From Ficedula albicollis (Eukaryota; Chordata; Aves; Passeriformes; Muscicapidae), in contig NC_021677.1 in the NCBI RefSeq assembly GCF_000247815.1, positions 16,570,543-16,634,542 of the forward strand: 64,000 nucleotides of DNA, given 5' to 3'. Numbering within the stretch: position 1 is the first letter of the stretch; each line of letters opens with the position of its first letter. This document shows positions 39,556 to 53,169 of the stretch, piece by piece. The notes beneath the pieces were generated by a model. That model was not told where the DNA came from. It did not search any database and saw only the letters and a list, made by a program, of their open reading frames with translations. The translations under genes and the position numbers were made by a program.

Positions 39556-41642
39556 TCAAAAATACCATCTACTGAATTTGGTTCATTCAGTGGCTTTCTT
39601 CTACTGAGTCTCTGTAGGTATTACTGAGCAAAGAACACTTTAAGAGTCTTTTAAGGATATTTAATGGAGCAACAATGCTTCTTTGCAGCAGTTTTAAAGA
39701 ATATTATCTAAATTACTTTAAGTAATTCTTCACGTTTTCTACATGTTTTTTCCTAAAAGAGAAACTGTCCCCTAACATTTTCTAGTTAGTACTAGATAAC
39801 CCAAAGAAAGCAAAACCAGAAGCTGTGTAACAAAATAGATGTGAATGAGCTGGTTGTTTTTCTTCAGCCCTACCATAGTTCATTCTCAGGAGTCCTATAA
39901 GCAGAGACATCATAGATAAGTTATAACTTAAGGGCAACTTCACATGCCTCTTCTTTGACTACAGGCAATGCTGTGGATGGGCCACTGCATGGTAAATTCA
40001 TGTTTTTATTGCCTGGATGTGTGAAACAGGACTTCTCCTTCCCACCCCAAGCTCCCTACTGGTTCCTTCAGCTTTTGTGCTCTCTAAAGGAGCCCATCCA
40101 CACAAATTGCTCTCTAATTCCTCCCACACAGCAGGGAAGAGCCACTAGGGAAGAAGAGCAACAATCCACATAACCAAAGCTGAGACTTTCTCCTCCAGAG
40201 ACCTGGCTTTAAGGTCTGTTTCATCTCATTCTAATTCCAAGTGAGGATCCCAGCACAACAGAGTCTGTTTTCCAGAGCCCAGGAATTGTCAGGTGAGCAA
40301 CGCTGTGTCCTGGGAAGAGGAAAGAGCTCTGCGTAGTGTCTGCCTAGGGGCACCTCACATGCTGTCGTACCTGGTCAGAACAAACTCTATTAAAATATTT
40401 TTAAATTTGTGTTCATTTTTAAATGGAATCACCACATCTGGATAATAAATAATGATTTTTCATTTTAAAATAAATTTAATTTCACTTCGATTTTCAAGCC
40501 AAATAGAGGTTAATGCAAATGGGCTATAAAGAATATATGTCCATCTACATTGACTAGAAAATGCCAGTCATCAATCTACAATGTAGCAAAAAAAATTCAA
40601 AAAAGGATGCAAGTAAATGCACATTAACTACATCATGACTTCCATGAATGGGCAGTGGAAAAGAATCTCTTCCTAACCACAGAAGAGAAATGCTAAAATT
40701 ATTTTGCAAATCATCATAACTGGTTGGCCACCAACATGAAAATGAACCTTTCTTTAGGAAAATATCTAAAATGTAGAAATGACAAATAAGGATAGAATCA
40801 ACAAATGAAATCAAGATTTTGCCCTTGCTGATTCAAACTGTAATAAAAATCCGCGATTTAAATTGCCTTGATTTAAATATAAATTACACAAATTCATCAA
40901 ATCTCTTTGTCAGATAATAATTCTCCTCACAGCTGTGAGCTAAGCCCCACGTCAGAGCTTAACAAGAGCCCTACATCCTCAGCACAGTCCTCACCACTTC
41001 TGCACTTAACTGGTATCTAGAGCCTTGCTCTGTGGTTTGAGATTCACTTTTCCTAATCTGCTGTTCAGCATGGGAACTCTTCAAGATGGGGGAACATAAG
41101 GAATTACATCAGTACTTGAGATGGGCTCCAGCTTTAAGACAAAGCCAGAGAACTGTATGACGTGCTGGAGCAAAGAAGGTGGAATCAACACTAAACAAGA
41201 AGCAAAAAGATAGTCAGGTTTGCATATATAGAGGAATTTTCCCCCTCTCTCCTGCCCACATATAAGAGACAAAGCATGAGGTAATATCCTGGCTGCTTTT
41301 GGAAAAGCCCAGCTTTATGACACAAGTAAGGATTGGATGTAGCAGAAAATAGTTTTCTCCAGTATTTTTTCTCAAGCATTATGAACATATTTCAGGACTA
41401 CAGACAAAATTATTTTTAAAGAGGAAATAAGCAACATGACACAGAAATACATGAACAAGAGCCCCATGGAATTGTTATTGCTGTTTACATTGGAAGACTC
41501 AACTCAAGACTAGGACTCTACTGTAATGAACATAATGCATACAATATGTAACAGGTGCTTGGCCCTTTCTTGGGGTAGATGGTTATGATCCAAACAGATA
41601 AGGCAGTCACATAGTACACCTCATTATGTGCTACTTCTCTGT

Positions 41643-41750
41643 CTTAAAATAAAGACTTAAGGCATTAAGGAACTGGGTAACTTGCTGAAGGTCACACAGA
41701 AACCCTGTGGCAGGCTGGAAACCAAGCACATGCCACAGTCACATCTTAAG
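41643..41750 (-). repeat. MIR-like SINE relic
   Basis: GGGTAACTTGCTGAAGGTCA followed by CACAGAAACCCTGTGGCAGG matches the inverted MIR core (GTAACTTGCCCAAGGTCACACAG...GTGGCAG). Upstream AAGACTTAAGGCATTAAGG fits GGAAACTGAGGCACAGAG. It lies about 430 bp from the CpG-rich block. Confidence 0.72.
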
Positions 41751-42127
41751 CTGGTGAGAGAAGGCTGCAAAAAACCTACAAACCCATCATGAATGCATTT
41801 TCAAATGCAAACTATATGCTAGAACATAAAAAATTGGCCAGTAGACTGTTATTTTTATAAAATTCCAGAAACCTCATACCTACCTCCTGCTTCAGAAGTA
41901 TAAAAGGATAATAATTCCATTTGTACCACGAGATTTGGTCCTGACTCACAGCAAAAAATCTGAGAGCAAAAATGGGGTGCTTTCTATTTTATATGTAAAT
42001 ACATAAATTTGGTGAGAGAGCTTTCAAATTTACAATCCATTTAATGAAAACAGCAATAACAAAATTGCACCACTCTATTTTAGATAGGACAAAGGATGCT
42101 GATTCCTGGAAGCAATGAAAGAACAGG

Positions 42128-42141
42128 AAAAAAAAAAAAAA
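42128..42141 (+). repeat. Poly-A tract (14)
   Basis: Fourteen consecutive A, just left of the CpG-rich block (about 40 bp away). Confidence 0.95.
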
Positions 42142-42180
42142 CCCATGAAGGGAAATCTCTCTCCTCTAAGCAAGCATTTG

Positions 42181-42321
42181 ACTCACTCTACGTAGGAAAA
42201 GGATGGGTCCGTAGCAAAATGATCGGCAGCACTGCCAGACCAAGCAGTTGAAATGGAAGGGGTTAACCCGGCCGTGTTAGGGAGGGATGCTACAAGCATC
42301 GGTGGCGGTACCACGATGTCC

Positions 42322-42358
<37 letters not shown>

Positions 42359-42494
42359 GGCTGCCAGGGCTGGGTTTCTGTCCCTCGGCGCGGGGCAGGC
42401 TCCCTCCGCTCCCCGGGACAAGGAGGGCTCTGCCGGCGCTGCAAGCGCCGCTCTGCAGAGCAGCGGGAGCACCGACTGGCACATGCGGGGAGGT
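42181..42494. promoter_or_regulatory. Compact CpG-rich block, candidate promoter or first exon
   Basis: About 20 CpG dinucleotides fall within roughly 310 bp, against zero or one per 60 bp in most of the window, and GC content is clearly raised. It contains a (CAG)11 tract and runs such as CTCGGCGCGGGG. Both strands carry splice-donor-like ends at opposite edges: minus strand TAGA|GTGAGT (exon end at 42187) and plus strand GGGGAG|GTACAG (exon end at 42492). That arrangement suits a CpG-island promoter with a first exon in either direction. A minus-strand exon here could not splice in frame with the kinase exon, because the matching frame has TAG just before the donor. It would therefore be non-coding leader, a lncRNA or a different gene. 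No TATA box or known protein was recognised. Confidence 0.45.
42323..42355 (+). repeat. (CAG)11 trinucleotide microsatellite
   Basis: Eleven uninterrupted CAG units, followed by CATGG, lie inside the CpG-rich block. Depending on frame and strand the tract would read as poly-Gln, poly-Ala, poly-Ser, poly-Leu or poly-Cys. Translation of any of these is unproven. Confidence 0.97.
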
Positions 42495-45400
42495 ACAGCA
42501 CAATAATCTCCATCTGCATGATGCAGCTCTGAATCCCGTCCTTTACAGCTCAATAGGTGCATCTGCTGCCCCTCTGCTAATCCTCAACATTGTTTAAAAT
42601 GCAGATCAGTGGAGATCATGCTTTTTCTTTCCCATTACAGACCATACCCTAAAAGAGCTTTAATCACACAGACAATATTCTATCTCTTGCAGGGTCTGCC
42701 GCTTCATTTTTTCCTCTTGCCTTTGTTTGGAAGCCAGATCTTTGTCAGGCACTAGCAGCAGCATCAGCAGCAGAATATAATTTTGCAGTGCATGGTTTGA
42801 AGCCAGTCAAAGTGACTACAACCTTTCCCAGAACTGTGGCAATGTAATTAGAAGACTGTGACTGCAAAATATAAACAGCAGGGAACTCAGGTCATAAGAA
42901 CCTCCTGAGAAAATACATCCTAAACCCCTGGATATGTTGCATGACTTTAAATGTAAAAAGCAGCATCAGCAGACTTCCTTACTTGTCTTTGTCTCCCTAG
43001 AACTAATGCACCATGACAATTTTTTAGATGTCGTCAGAAAGTACAAGAGCTACAGAGGAAAGCTATGATTGGTTACATGACTGTAGGCTGAGAAAAATTA
43101 TTTATTTCACAGAAAGAGCATATTTATGAACATACATATGTGTAAATGCTAATCTGAAATAACTAGTTTTTCCCAGGCAATTCTACTGCCAAATGAATGA
43201 CCTGTAAACTGAAAGGCTGTTCTTGCTGTGACGAGAAGGAGATTATGCAAGTCATCATTGTAAAAATAAGACCATAAGAACCACTGTAGCTGAGCACTGG
43301 TCCAGCTCTGAATCTTCTACGAAGAAGTGACATCCCAGAGTCCTCCTTTCTATGGCTATTGCCATCAGTGCATTTCACAGGGCAGGACCAGCCTGGAATT
43401 CTCCTCATTTATGTTTATCAAATTGATTTTCTTCTCTATCAACCTTAGACCCCACAAATAATTCTATGGCATAATACACTAAATCTTGTATTTCCCTATA
43501 TCCATAAACCACAGGAAGAAAGATAAGCAAACCAATTATTTTACCAATCAGGGTATGTATGTCTTTCACAAATGTACAACATATGGTGGAGAGGAGGCAA
43601 AGGAATTCTTCCTGTGTTCTTACCTTCTAAGAAATATGTTCATGGCATGGTGATAAAACATAGCATAGCACTTCCCCTACCACAGAGAGCAGGATAGATA
43701 CTGAAAGATTAAAAAACACACAAGGGAACTGACTAAGAGGGATGTACTCCTTGCCATTAATACTTGTTGAACCACCAGATTCCCAAGAGACCAGCTGAGG
43801 ACAATTCACTGCTTGCAAGAGTTTGAGATGCTACTTGGACTTGGGTAAGCCCTAGACTTTTCCCTCCTGAAATAGCAGCTGCTCTGCAGGGACCCTCTGT
43901 TGTATCAGAGCCAACTGGGCATCATAAAGGGTCTCAAATGGCACGATCCTATGGGCAGACTCAGCCCACAACCATTCACTTCATTCTTCACCATAAATAC
44001 ACATGCTCTGCCCATTTCTTAAGCCCAGGCAGGTGCTGTGCTAACCACTCACTTCCTAGACAGCAGGAAACCCAACATATTCTGACTGACTTACACATCT
44101 GTACACTAATTGTTGGAAGCAGCAGTCCCATCCTTCAGAGCCTCACTCATTTGAACTCACAGGAGACCCCAACAGTAGGTCTGTGTCTGCTGGATTTGCT
44201 GATCAAGGACAGCCCAGCACGTGGTCCTCTTCTGCCAGTTGGCATCATAGCAATTAAAGGGGGGAAAAGACTAAGGGACAAGTCATTCCGTTGGCACACA
44301 AATGCATTTTTTATTTGACTCATTATGGAGACACAATGTGATTTTCAATTAGCTGTCCAACGGTATGATTGAACACAAGGTACTTAATTATGTATTTCAT
44401 GGACATGCTTCAAAGGTGCCGTTTCACTCTCAAAATAATTAGCTGCATGCAGAGGCAACTTAAGAGAGTTCCAGAGAGCCCATGGTTACTTTCCATTAAG
44501 AAACAGAAGATTTATATAAGTTTCCCGAAGTGCAAAGGCCTCCTGGTTGCAAGGTAACTGCACCTAATGTATCTGCCCAGAACTACAGGTGCCTGTGCCT
44601 GCATCTACAGCTGTGTTCCCAAAGAAACATGGAAAGTGGTCAATGGCTGCAAGATGTAAACTTCATCCTTGAGAAGCAGCCCCCTGTGAGCATTAGGTCC
44701 TGCAAGGGAGTTTCTGATGAAGCATCCCGGGATGCACACCCACACCTCCACATCCCAAACCAAACCCAGGAAAACAGAAGTGAAGCAGCTCAAAGCAAAA
44801 GGTAGGGAAGGGCTGGAGGAAACCAACAAAACTGAGTCACATTTAATTCTCCTCTCACTGAATAGCAGCGCTGACCTACAGCAGCACTGTTTCATTTGGT
44901 ATTTGTATAAGCAGTAGTAAATTACCATCTCCTGATAAAAAAGGCAAGGAAGATGCTATGAAACAAGTTTTCTCCAATTAACAAAGCCTCCCAGGACTAC
45001 TTAAACACTGTCCCCTTCTAATGAGGGCACCCAAAGTCATAATCCAGCTCTCCTTTATAATTAACGTCTGTAATTACTGGTGTACAACACTATCCCTTAA
45101 CTAATGCCACTACTCACAACATCAAACATCTATATCTGCACTTTTGTGCATATTACACGCAAAGAATGCAAGTTTCATAGCTAAAAAAAGTATTTTTTTA
45201 AAATCTCTCGCATAAGAATAAAAGATTTCCATTTCAACCACTGGTTTAAGTGTCTAAGTACTCCAAAGTGAGTCTAGAGAGAAGGTTGAATTTTGGCACT
45301 CTTCACAAACATATGTAAATAGAACTGGTTTTCTTGCTACAAACAGCAATGACTTGAAGGATCCCACCTGCCAATGATCTCTACCAAGGTGACCAGGTGA

Positions 45401-46863
45401 CATACACTGCAACATATGCAGAATCTCTTCCCTTAAGCATCTATCCTGGAGCTGCTGAAAATAGTGCCAAAAGGAATTAGAGACATTAACTGAAAGGGTT
45501 AAAATGGCAAATACAAATGTTGCTAGGGGATACTTATTGCTCCCACCACAAAAATGCCATATGACATCTCTCCCAAGAAACAGTCAACCTGAACACTAAC
45601 TCCCCAATAATGCAATTATCTGTGTCAATGTCAAGACAGGGCTCTGCCCCTTCACATCCATTGTCATATATATTTATCTCCTGTATCACAGCAGCCCTGC
45701 TGGCCTTAGAAAAGAGATCCCTTGGTGGAAATGAGGCCTGACAGGAAAACAAAGAACAGATTTTGAATGCACAGAGGCATCTTTTGTAATTAAGGAGCTT
45801 GGGTGTTTTTCCTGTAGGTGTTTATAAGAGGTTAATTTGTTTATTTGTGAAACTACTAAGCTTCAGGGAATAACTTTAAAATGTTTAGTTCTTCAAATTT
45901 AAAGAGATTTTTCCACCACTGAGTTCTCTGTAAATTATCACTTAGGGACTGGAAGGAGGTAGCCTGCACCTTTAGAACATGCAAAATAGTGATGGGTACC
46001 ACACAGACAGAAAACTTAAATTTTTCCATGCACCCTTGCTGTCTCACAGCTTGATTAGCTGGGTGATCCTCAGCACCAGTGAAAATGTCAGTGAATCTTG
46101 CTGATATAAAATGCCTGTTTACATGAAGGATGGGTAGTTCAGTATGTAAGACAGCTAATAAAGCAGAGAAAAAATAACTTACTTTAATCTCTGGAAAGGG
46201 TCATGTGTTGTAGTTCTACATACAATTTAAACTCACAGAAACTGTCCTGTGGGAACACTCATTCAAGTGCATCAGTCAACATGGACCTAATTACCCCAAA
46301 GCCTTTTTGAATTCAGGCCTCGGTCTTCCTACATCTTTGTTTTTTCCACCAGTAATATAAATCTGCCACACAGAAATACTAAGGATTAATGTACTGGGGT
46401 TGGTGAAATGTCAGAAGTACTTCTGAGGTGTTTCTATAAAGGCTCCTTTTGTTTCGCCTTGGAACTGTGCAGGAAAGATAATTTGCTGACCTTGCTATTT
46501 CCAAGTCTCCCACAGTGGTAGATGTGGAGAGCCCATCAATTCCCAGCGACGGCTCCACACCTGTAACGTGTCCACCCCGAGTTCATAATTCAATCTTTAC
46601 GTAACACATCCCTCAGAATGTATTATGCTCTTTAATACTAGAGTGGGTCAGCAAATGAAGTAAACATATGGGTCCCTTTTTACAAAAAATTTATACTTCC
46701 ACTTAAGCAAGTTACTCTTGTTTCAAACTCAGGAAACAGGCAGACTGCACACGGCTAAGTCCGGTCTAATCCTACGTGTGCCATTTTTAATTGCTTAAAT
46801 TGATGGATTATTTATTTCAGTGATTTTGTTTCAAAGTTGCCTCTTAAAAATAAATGTGTATTT

Positions 46864-46893
46864 CACAAAACAGCACAAAACAGCACAAAACAG
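46864..46893 (+). repeat. Tandem 10-mer x3 (CACAAAACAG)
   Basis: Three exact head-to-tail copies of CACAAAACAG; a microsatellite-like short tandem array. Confidence 0.95.
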
Positions 46894-49800
46894 CAGTTAG
46901 TCTGTGGTGGCCAGCAACTCTGAGCACATGCCACTGTGAGACAGAAACATTCCTTTGTCCTTCAGACCCAACTCTGAGATCACCAGTTACATAAACCATA
47001 ACCATGTTGTGCAAGTTATTATGACAGCAAACGTTCTTGTCATTTGTCCTTTATCATTTATTCCTATTGTCTGTATTAGAAGTCCTTCTCCATCACACCA
47101 GGACATCAGCAATTTCCTTTCCAAACAGCACACTAGAATTTATAGCTTTGTATTGAAGGACGTACCAGCCTTTGCAAACCTATGCATTTTTGTTGGAGAT
47201 ACCAACAGCAGTAAAACAAGTGAGTTCAAGTCAATAAATAAAATAGATGCAAGTGAAAACATAAATAATCTCATCTTGGTTAAAACCATGGGAAAAAGGA
47301 GATGACTAATTGAGATTAGTGGAACTACTTATGGGTTAAATCAGTACTAACAAGGGAGGACTACAATCACCCTTTGCAAGCAATTGAGAACACAGACTAC
47401 CATTGCACTGCCTGACAGGTTGATAACTCATCTCTGGAGTGGATGGAAGCTGTGCCGAAGATTTTAACCAGCTGAGAAAGCCAAGTGCCTAAAAAGTGCA
47501 TATATTTCATTCAGTTACACAATGGGAAATCCACTTTTAGACCTCTGCCTCCTATTGCTCAGTCTACAGATTAATTTTAAGCTTATTTTGAATTTTAAAA
47601 AATCCCAAGGAAATATATTTCAGTCTACAGAGCAGAAAAGCATCACCAATTAATGACTGGGATCCCTTTACAGGAGACAGTCAAGCTCTAAGCTTTCTCT
47701 GAAGGATATGGAGTGCATACACACACACAAAAGATTATGCAAATCAAAAACCCATCACATTATGCAAACAAAAATTACTCTGCTACACACAAGCTCATAT
47801 TAGTCTGTATGACAGTCACACACCACAGGAAACCCAACTTTCACCAAATAAAAAAAAAATCATCATTTTTCAACTGCTGAAGGAGATCCTACAGCTACAC
47901 ACACGTCTCATCCCAACCAACTTGCAAACACAGCTCTAAAGGCTGTTTACCACAGCATGATTTTCATCAGAGCTGCAACCAAACAGGGGGCAGAAAGGAC
48001 CATGATGTGCTATCCATCACACCAGTGTAAAGCAAGAATAACTCCAAGTTTAACTCCAAGAGCAACACTGACTCTATTCAAAGACTATCTACAGTGCCAC
48101 AGGTTTTCCTATTTCCTTGCAAAGATTTTAATATCAAAATTATAATACTAAGAACGGTGTGCTTGTGACCTCCTTGTATCATTATCAGTGATCCTCATTT
48201 CAGGGAAAGGTTTGGGGAAGATTCCCTGGCTTTTGAGCATTCAAGTCATCTGTCCCTCCAACCCTAGGTCCCTTTGAAGTAGACAGACTGGTTTCTCACT
48301 GGCTGAGATGGTGCAACAATCTGAACTGTCCATGCCACCTGTCTCAAGTCTGAGGTACCATGAAGTTTTAATGACATGGTCCTGATGAAAGTAGCTGCAG
48401 CTGTTCATAAAGTGGTTTCTTAATGGGCCCCAAGGCATATGACTGAGCTCATAGTTTTGTACCAGTTTTATGCAGGGTTTCCCTTCATTAAGTCACTTCT
48501 TTAGTATAAGCTGTCATATTCAAAGTCCTTTATGAATTAGGAGCCTTCTCCACTGACTCCAACAGCATCTGGCTTCGTGGAAGGAATCAAGTCCCTGCTG
48601 TGAAGTGTTTCAGCCCAGTAACTCTGTCTCAAATCTGTCAAAATTGGACAGGACTCCTGAGAATTTTATTAGGATTGGGCACAAACACCACCTTGAGTGC
48701 AAGCTAGATGAACCCAAGGCCTATAAGGTAAGAAACACTGCTGAGTATCACTGGGCATTCTGAATTGCTACAGAAGAGAAGTTCTCTGTCTAGATTTCAG
48801 AAAGCAGAATTCAGTCCAGATCCATGTATATTTGCTGAAAAAATAAACAAAATAAACATTGAGTCCCACTCAATGAAGAGCATTTGAAAGAAAGCATTAT
48901 AAGAGGGCAGCCTTAAAACAAAACCAAATCAAACCAGTAACCATGAACTGAACTTTCCACTTCTAAGAAAATTTGCTGGTGGAGGCTACCACCAAAACCA
49001 ATGTTATGCTTCTAACACTATTGTGGATACCATCTAATTCTCCATCAGTTCTCTAATTTCAGCTGAGTTTAACAAAATGTTTACACTAAAAAATAAAAAA
49101 ACAAAACCCACCAACAACACAAAAAAAAAATCCTGAAAGAAAAAAATACCTACATTGCTGGCAATGTCCTCCTACTTGTCAAGCACCAGCAAAGAGTGCC
49201 AGATATTAAAGTAACTTAAGAGTGCTTCATTTGATCTGCACATAGAAGCATCACTAAATCTATATCCAGTCCATGGAAATCACACTGGCAGGAAATCTTC
49301 CCTTCAGGCAAACCCAGCTAAAAGGCTTCAGTAGCACTCAACATCTTTTGGCCAGTCTACCAAGCTCAATGTTTTCTGTACAAAAGTTCCCAAATAATAG
49401 AGCCAGTGAATAGGCATCAGAAGCAGCTATGACAACAGTTTTTACAGTGAAAGTATGAAAAATGGTTCAGGAGCCACAAACTTCCTTTTATCTTGTTCTT
49501 AACTTGGAGCTGTACATCTGTGCTTCCTTTGAAGAGACTGGATTTTTCCGTCTCCCAACCCTAAACATCTTCCTTCCAGCCTCTACAAATGCAAGCCTCT
49601 AACAGTTCCAGGCTTTCTCACTATGCTCTGACACTACTGCCTTTGCCCAAGTTATACTCTGGCTGCTTTCAAAGCTGCTTAAAGGTCCCCTTAAAAGAAA
49701 AGTGATGTAATTTAAAATTCTAAATCATACCAATAAACTGAGGTGGTGCTACACACCCTGATGAAAAGCGGGATCAGAAAACATTGCCTCAAACTCAGAT

Positions 49801-50020
49801 TTCTACAAGTCAAGGTAGAAAAATAAGGATCTATCTCTGGCAAGTGGGCAGAGTATCTACTACCTGCCATGTAACAGTGCAAATCCTGAAACCCAACTAA
49901 TAAGCAGAGTGAGAATCAGAAAGAAACAGTTCAGTTTTCCAGACAGATGAATGACCAACTGAGCCACTTTTCAGGATTTTACTTTCCAAGCTAAAAAAAG
50001 CAGCTCCAAGTGCTGGAGGT

Positions 50021-50058
50021 AAAAAAAAAAAAAAAGAAGAAAAAGAAAAAAAAAAAAA
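50021..50058 (+). repeat. A-rich low-complexity tract
   Basis: Runs of A broken only by single G residues over 38 bp. No attached transposon is visible. Confidence 0.95.
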
Positions 50059-53000
50059 GAACTCAGCAGTAGCTGTTCAAAGAGATATCTCAAAATCTCT
50101 TATGAATAAAAGTTATTTTTGTCTAAAAAGAGGATGTTCTTTTTCTATTGCCTCCCAGCCTCCTTCCAAATATGCTGACAAAGAAAGATGAATAGGAACT
50201 GCAGTATCAGAAAGTGCCTACAAGGACTTGAGCTTCGCAGGTGGAGATGCAAGATCGAGGAACTAGGGGGTCAAATCACCACATCATATACTTGAATCAA
50301 ACAGCAGATTAAAAATTCTCTTTCTGGACTTGGTGCCTGGAAACCCTTGTATGAAGCAGAGGTGATGGATAATGGCAGATCAGCATTCTCCATCTATTCC
50401 CTGTTCTGACCTGATGTTAAGAAAAATGGCTGGGGGACTCCTATCCACCAATGAATAAATGTGAGCTTAAATCAGCAATATATTTAACCAAATTTCAATC
50501 TATGGCACTTGGAGATAAGCAGTCCTGTAAATTAATAGCTTTGCTTTTCTAAAATCAGAACAAAGAAGCTAATGATGGACAACACATTTCAGTGGAGATT
50601 ATTTTTCACAATCCAGTCTGCAGATCTGGTAACAATAAGATACTTTCAAATTCACATCTTTCTGCCAAACAGTTTAGAACATTATTTAAAACAATAAATT
50701 GAAAAACATGTCCTTTCTGAAATCTATTTTTACATTTATTTTTGCTCAGGACATGCTTATCAGTACCACTGACATTTCACAAGCATGACTTAAATGTCTA
50801 ATTTTACTACTTTTCCATTATTTTGGCTTTCTCCTCCGCTTGACAAGCCTAAAGAATAATAGAAGTAAAGGGAAAAAATAATCTATGTTGCTAGTACACT
50901 ATCTGATAAAATAAAACCAATTCAGATAGAAGGCTTTTTCTCTTTTTACCCTATAAAATGCTATAGGATTAACATTCTCCCTAGAAAGATGTACTTTTCT
51001 TCTAGGTTACAGGGCCATCTGACTATAATTTGACTCAAAAACAAGCCCTCCAACTCTTGACCACCTCACAGTATAGTACTGGAAAACATCTAGGTCACAT
51101 AATCCTGTCTCATCCAATTTGGATGCAGATCTTCCAAGGATATAAATTCATTAGAGAGACATATTGTAAACAAATATATACACACAAGAAAAAAGTCTGC
51201 AGACAGATCCTGCCTGCTCACCCTGCATATATATGACTACTTGACCCAGAAACGAAAGGTATCACCATCTAGTCACTAGGTCACAGTCATTCACCTATAT
51301 AAATAACTTGAGAAATTTAGCCTCCCTACCACATCATAGAATGTCACAGCATTTCAGAGGAGATTGTGGTTCCCTTCAATTTATTGTTTATTTAGTTATT
51401 CCTAAAAAGCCAAGCTGCCAGTCTTACAGTGAATTAATGTATCACTTCACTGAGAGCCCCAGTGGATTCCTGGTGACATCTCTTAAGGGATGATGGTAAG
51501 CAAACAGTACCAAAGACATCAGCATCAGATTATTGTGGATTATTTCTGAGAGATTTAAACAGCCCACAATTAATAAAAATTGTACTGAAGACATAAACTA
51601 CAGATATTGGTTAGCTGTGTTTATCTTAAAACTTAGACCCCCATGATTTGACCCCCTATAAAATAATACCTTATTTTCCCCAATCAGCTGAGCACAGGTT
51701 TCAAATTTGGAAGGTCTAAAGGAAAAGTCTGGGCCTTTGGACCTCTCACAGAAATCTACAACTTTGTGAAGTAGGAAACTATGTCATGTTAGGCACTTAG
51801 AAGTACTTCCAATTTTTTTTCTTTTAGTCACATGTGCCTCACCCAAGACAAGAACTGTAAAAAATACCAAGCTGTAAGATGCTCTCAACCAAAAAAGAAT
51901 ACAGATCTGGTTTTCCTCTTGCAACTTGCAGCCTAAATCACTTTGTGTCCCTAGGCAGTTGCAATTGCAAAGGTATTTTTGTATCACTGATATGTCCATT
52001 AAATTCCCTCTGTGCCAGTCTCCCACGGAGCTTCAATCTAACCACTACATCATGCACAGCTCTGCCATGTGGACTACTGAATTTATTGGTTTGTTATTTT
52101 CTGTCATCATTACAACCAGAGACACAAAGTAATTAATTGGGCAGACACAGCAGTCTTGCTCATGCTGCTGTCTAGCACAATTAATTACCTGTGCCAGGTT
52201 TGGAAAAGCTGATCATCTCACTATTCCCTGTCCCACAACAAGCATATCACTCAGTAAATAATTCTGAACAAACACAGGAAGCACGTTAAGTCAATATTGC
52301 ACAGTTCTACACACATTTCATTCATGATAACAAAAAAGAAAGAGGAACAAGTGAAAACCAAAGCTCCTAAATTTGTCCATAGTAATTTAAAGGCCAAGAA
52401 ATCATTTAATTGAAGATAAACAGATGTGTTTCCTTAGTACAGGCAGCGCTTTCTAATATTTCCTGTAGAAAATTCCTCAAACCACTGAATACTGACTTTT
52501 ATTCAATCCAACTTTGTTATCCAAAACAAACTCCACTTCTCTGCCATATGCTCAAGGAGCACAGGGAATCCTACACTGCCAACATTAGGCGCTCATCCGT
52601 TGTTGCAATAAGCATGAGATATCACAGGATGCATTCCCATCTGCGTTTGAATTTTGCTTTCAGCTAGCAGGGCCAGTAAAATCCCCACTTTGCCCCCTCG
52701 ATTCCCTTAGGAGGAGTATGCGTGTCTAAGCCGATGTGGCCAGCATTTCCAGCCCACAGAGGAGGCACAGAGCAGCAGGGGCATAAGGATGGACAGAATG
52801 GGCCTGAGCTACCTGATGGAAGACATCTCTCTGCAGCATTCCCAGTCCTAGTCAGGAATACAGATCCTTAGAACAGGTGTCTCTGCGGATAGTGGGCCCC
52901 TGCACATCAGCACCTTTGTACTGCTAAGACCCCTTTGGGGACAGGACAGCATTAGTTAAAATACTTGGGGAACAAGCCAATGAATCAGGAGGGTAACTAC

Positions 53001-53146
53001 TGTTTTCCCAATTTCCCCTGCTCTGACAAAAAACCAGAAATTCACATCAAGTACAGTGACTGTTTCCCTGTAAGCTCACAGATCACAATGTCCATGTCCA
53101 TGTCTGTAGGCACTTAAGACAATGACAATCTGCTAGGTGCAAAATT

Positions 53147-53169
53147 AAACACAGTTTCAAACTGTGTTT
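53147..53169. repeat. Perfect 11-bp inverted repeat with 1-bp centre
   Basis: AAACACAGTTT, a single C, then AAACTGTGTTT form a fully symmetric 23-bp palindrome. No function is recognised. Confidence 0.85.

Larger units (their letters stand above)
39556..42180. other. Intronic tract between the CR1 fragment and the CpG block
   Basis: AT-rich, especially 40380-40520. A MIR-like relic lies at 41.64-41.75 kb and a poly-A run at 42128. No gene is seen. Confidence 0.6.

Noticed and set aside
42187..42519. CpG block as the missing BRSK2 first coding exon
   Set aside because: The minus-strand translation lacks the conserved QYVGPYRLEKTLGKGQ segment. The frame compatible with the kinase exon has a stop directly before the donor.
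42277..42597. Protein-like frames through the CpG block with poly-Gln, poly-Ala, poly-Leu or poly-Cys
   Set aside because: Five frames on both strands are open there simply because the CAG repeat and GC-rich sequence lack stops. None has a recognisable protein family, so only promoter or exon potential is reported.
51336..51360. CATAGAATGTCACAG resembling a CR1 3' end
   Set aside because: The following sequence does not continue as CR1, so the match is too short to call.
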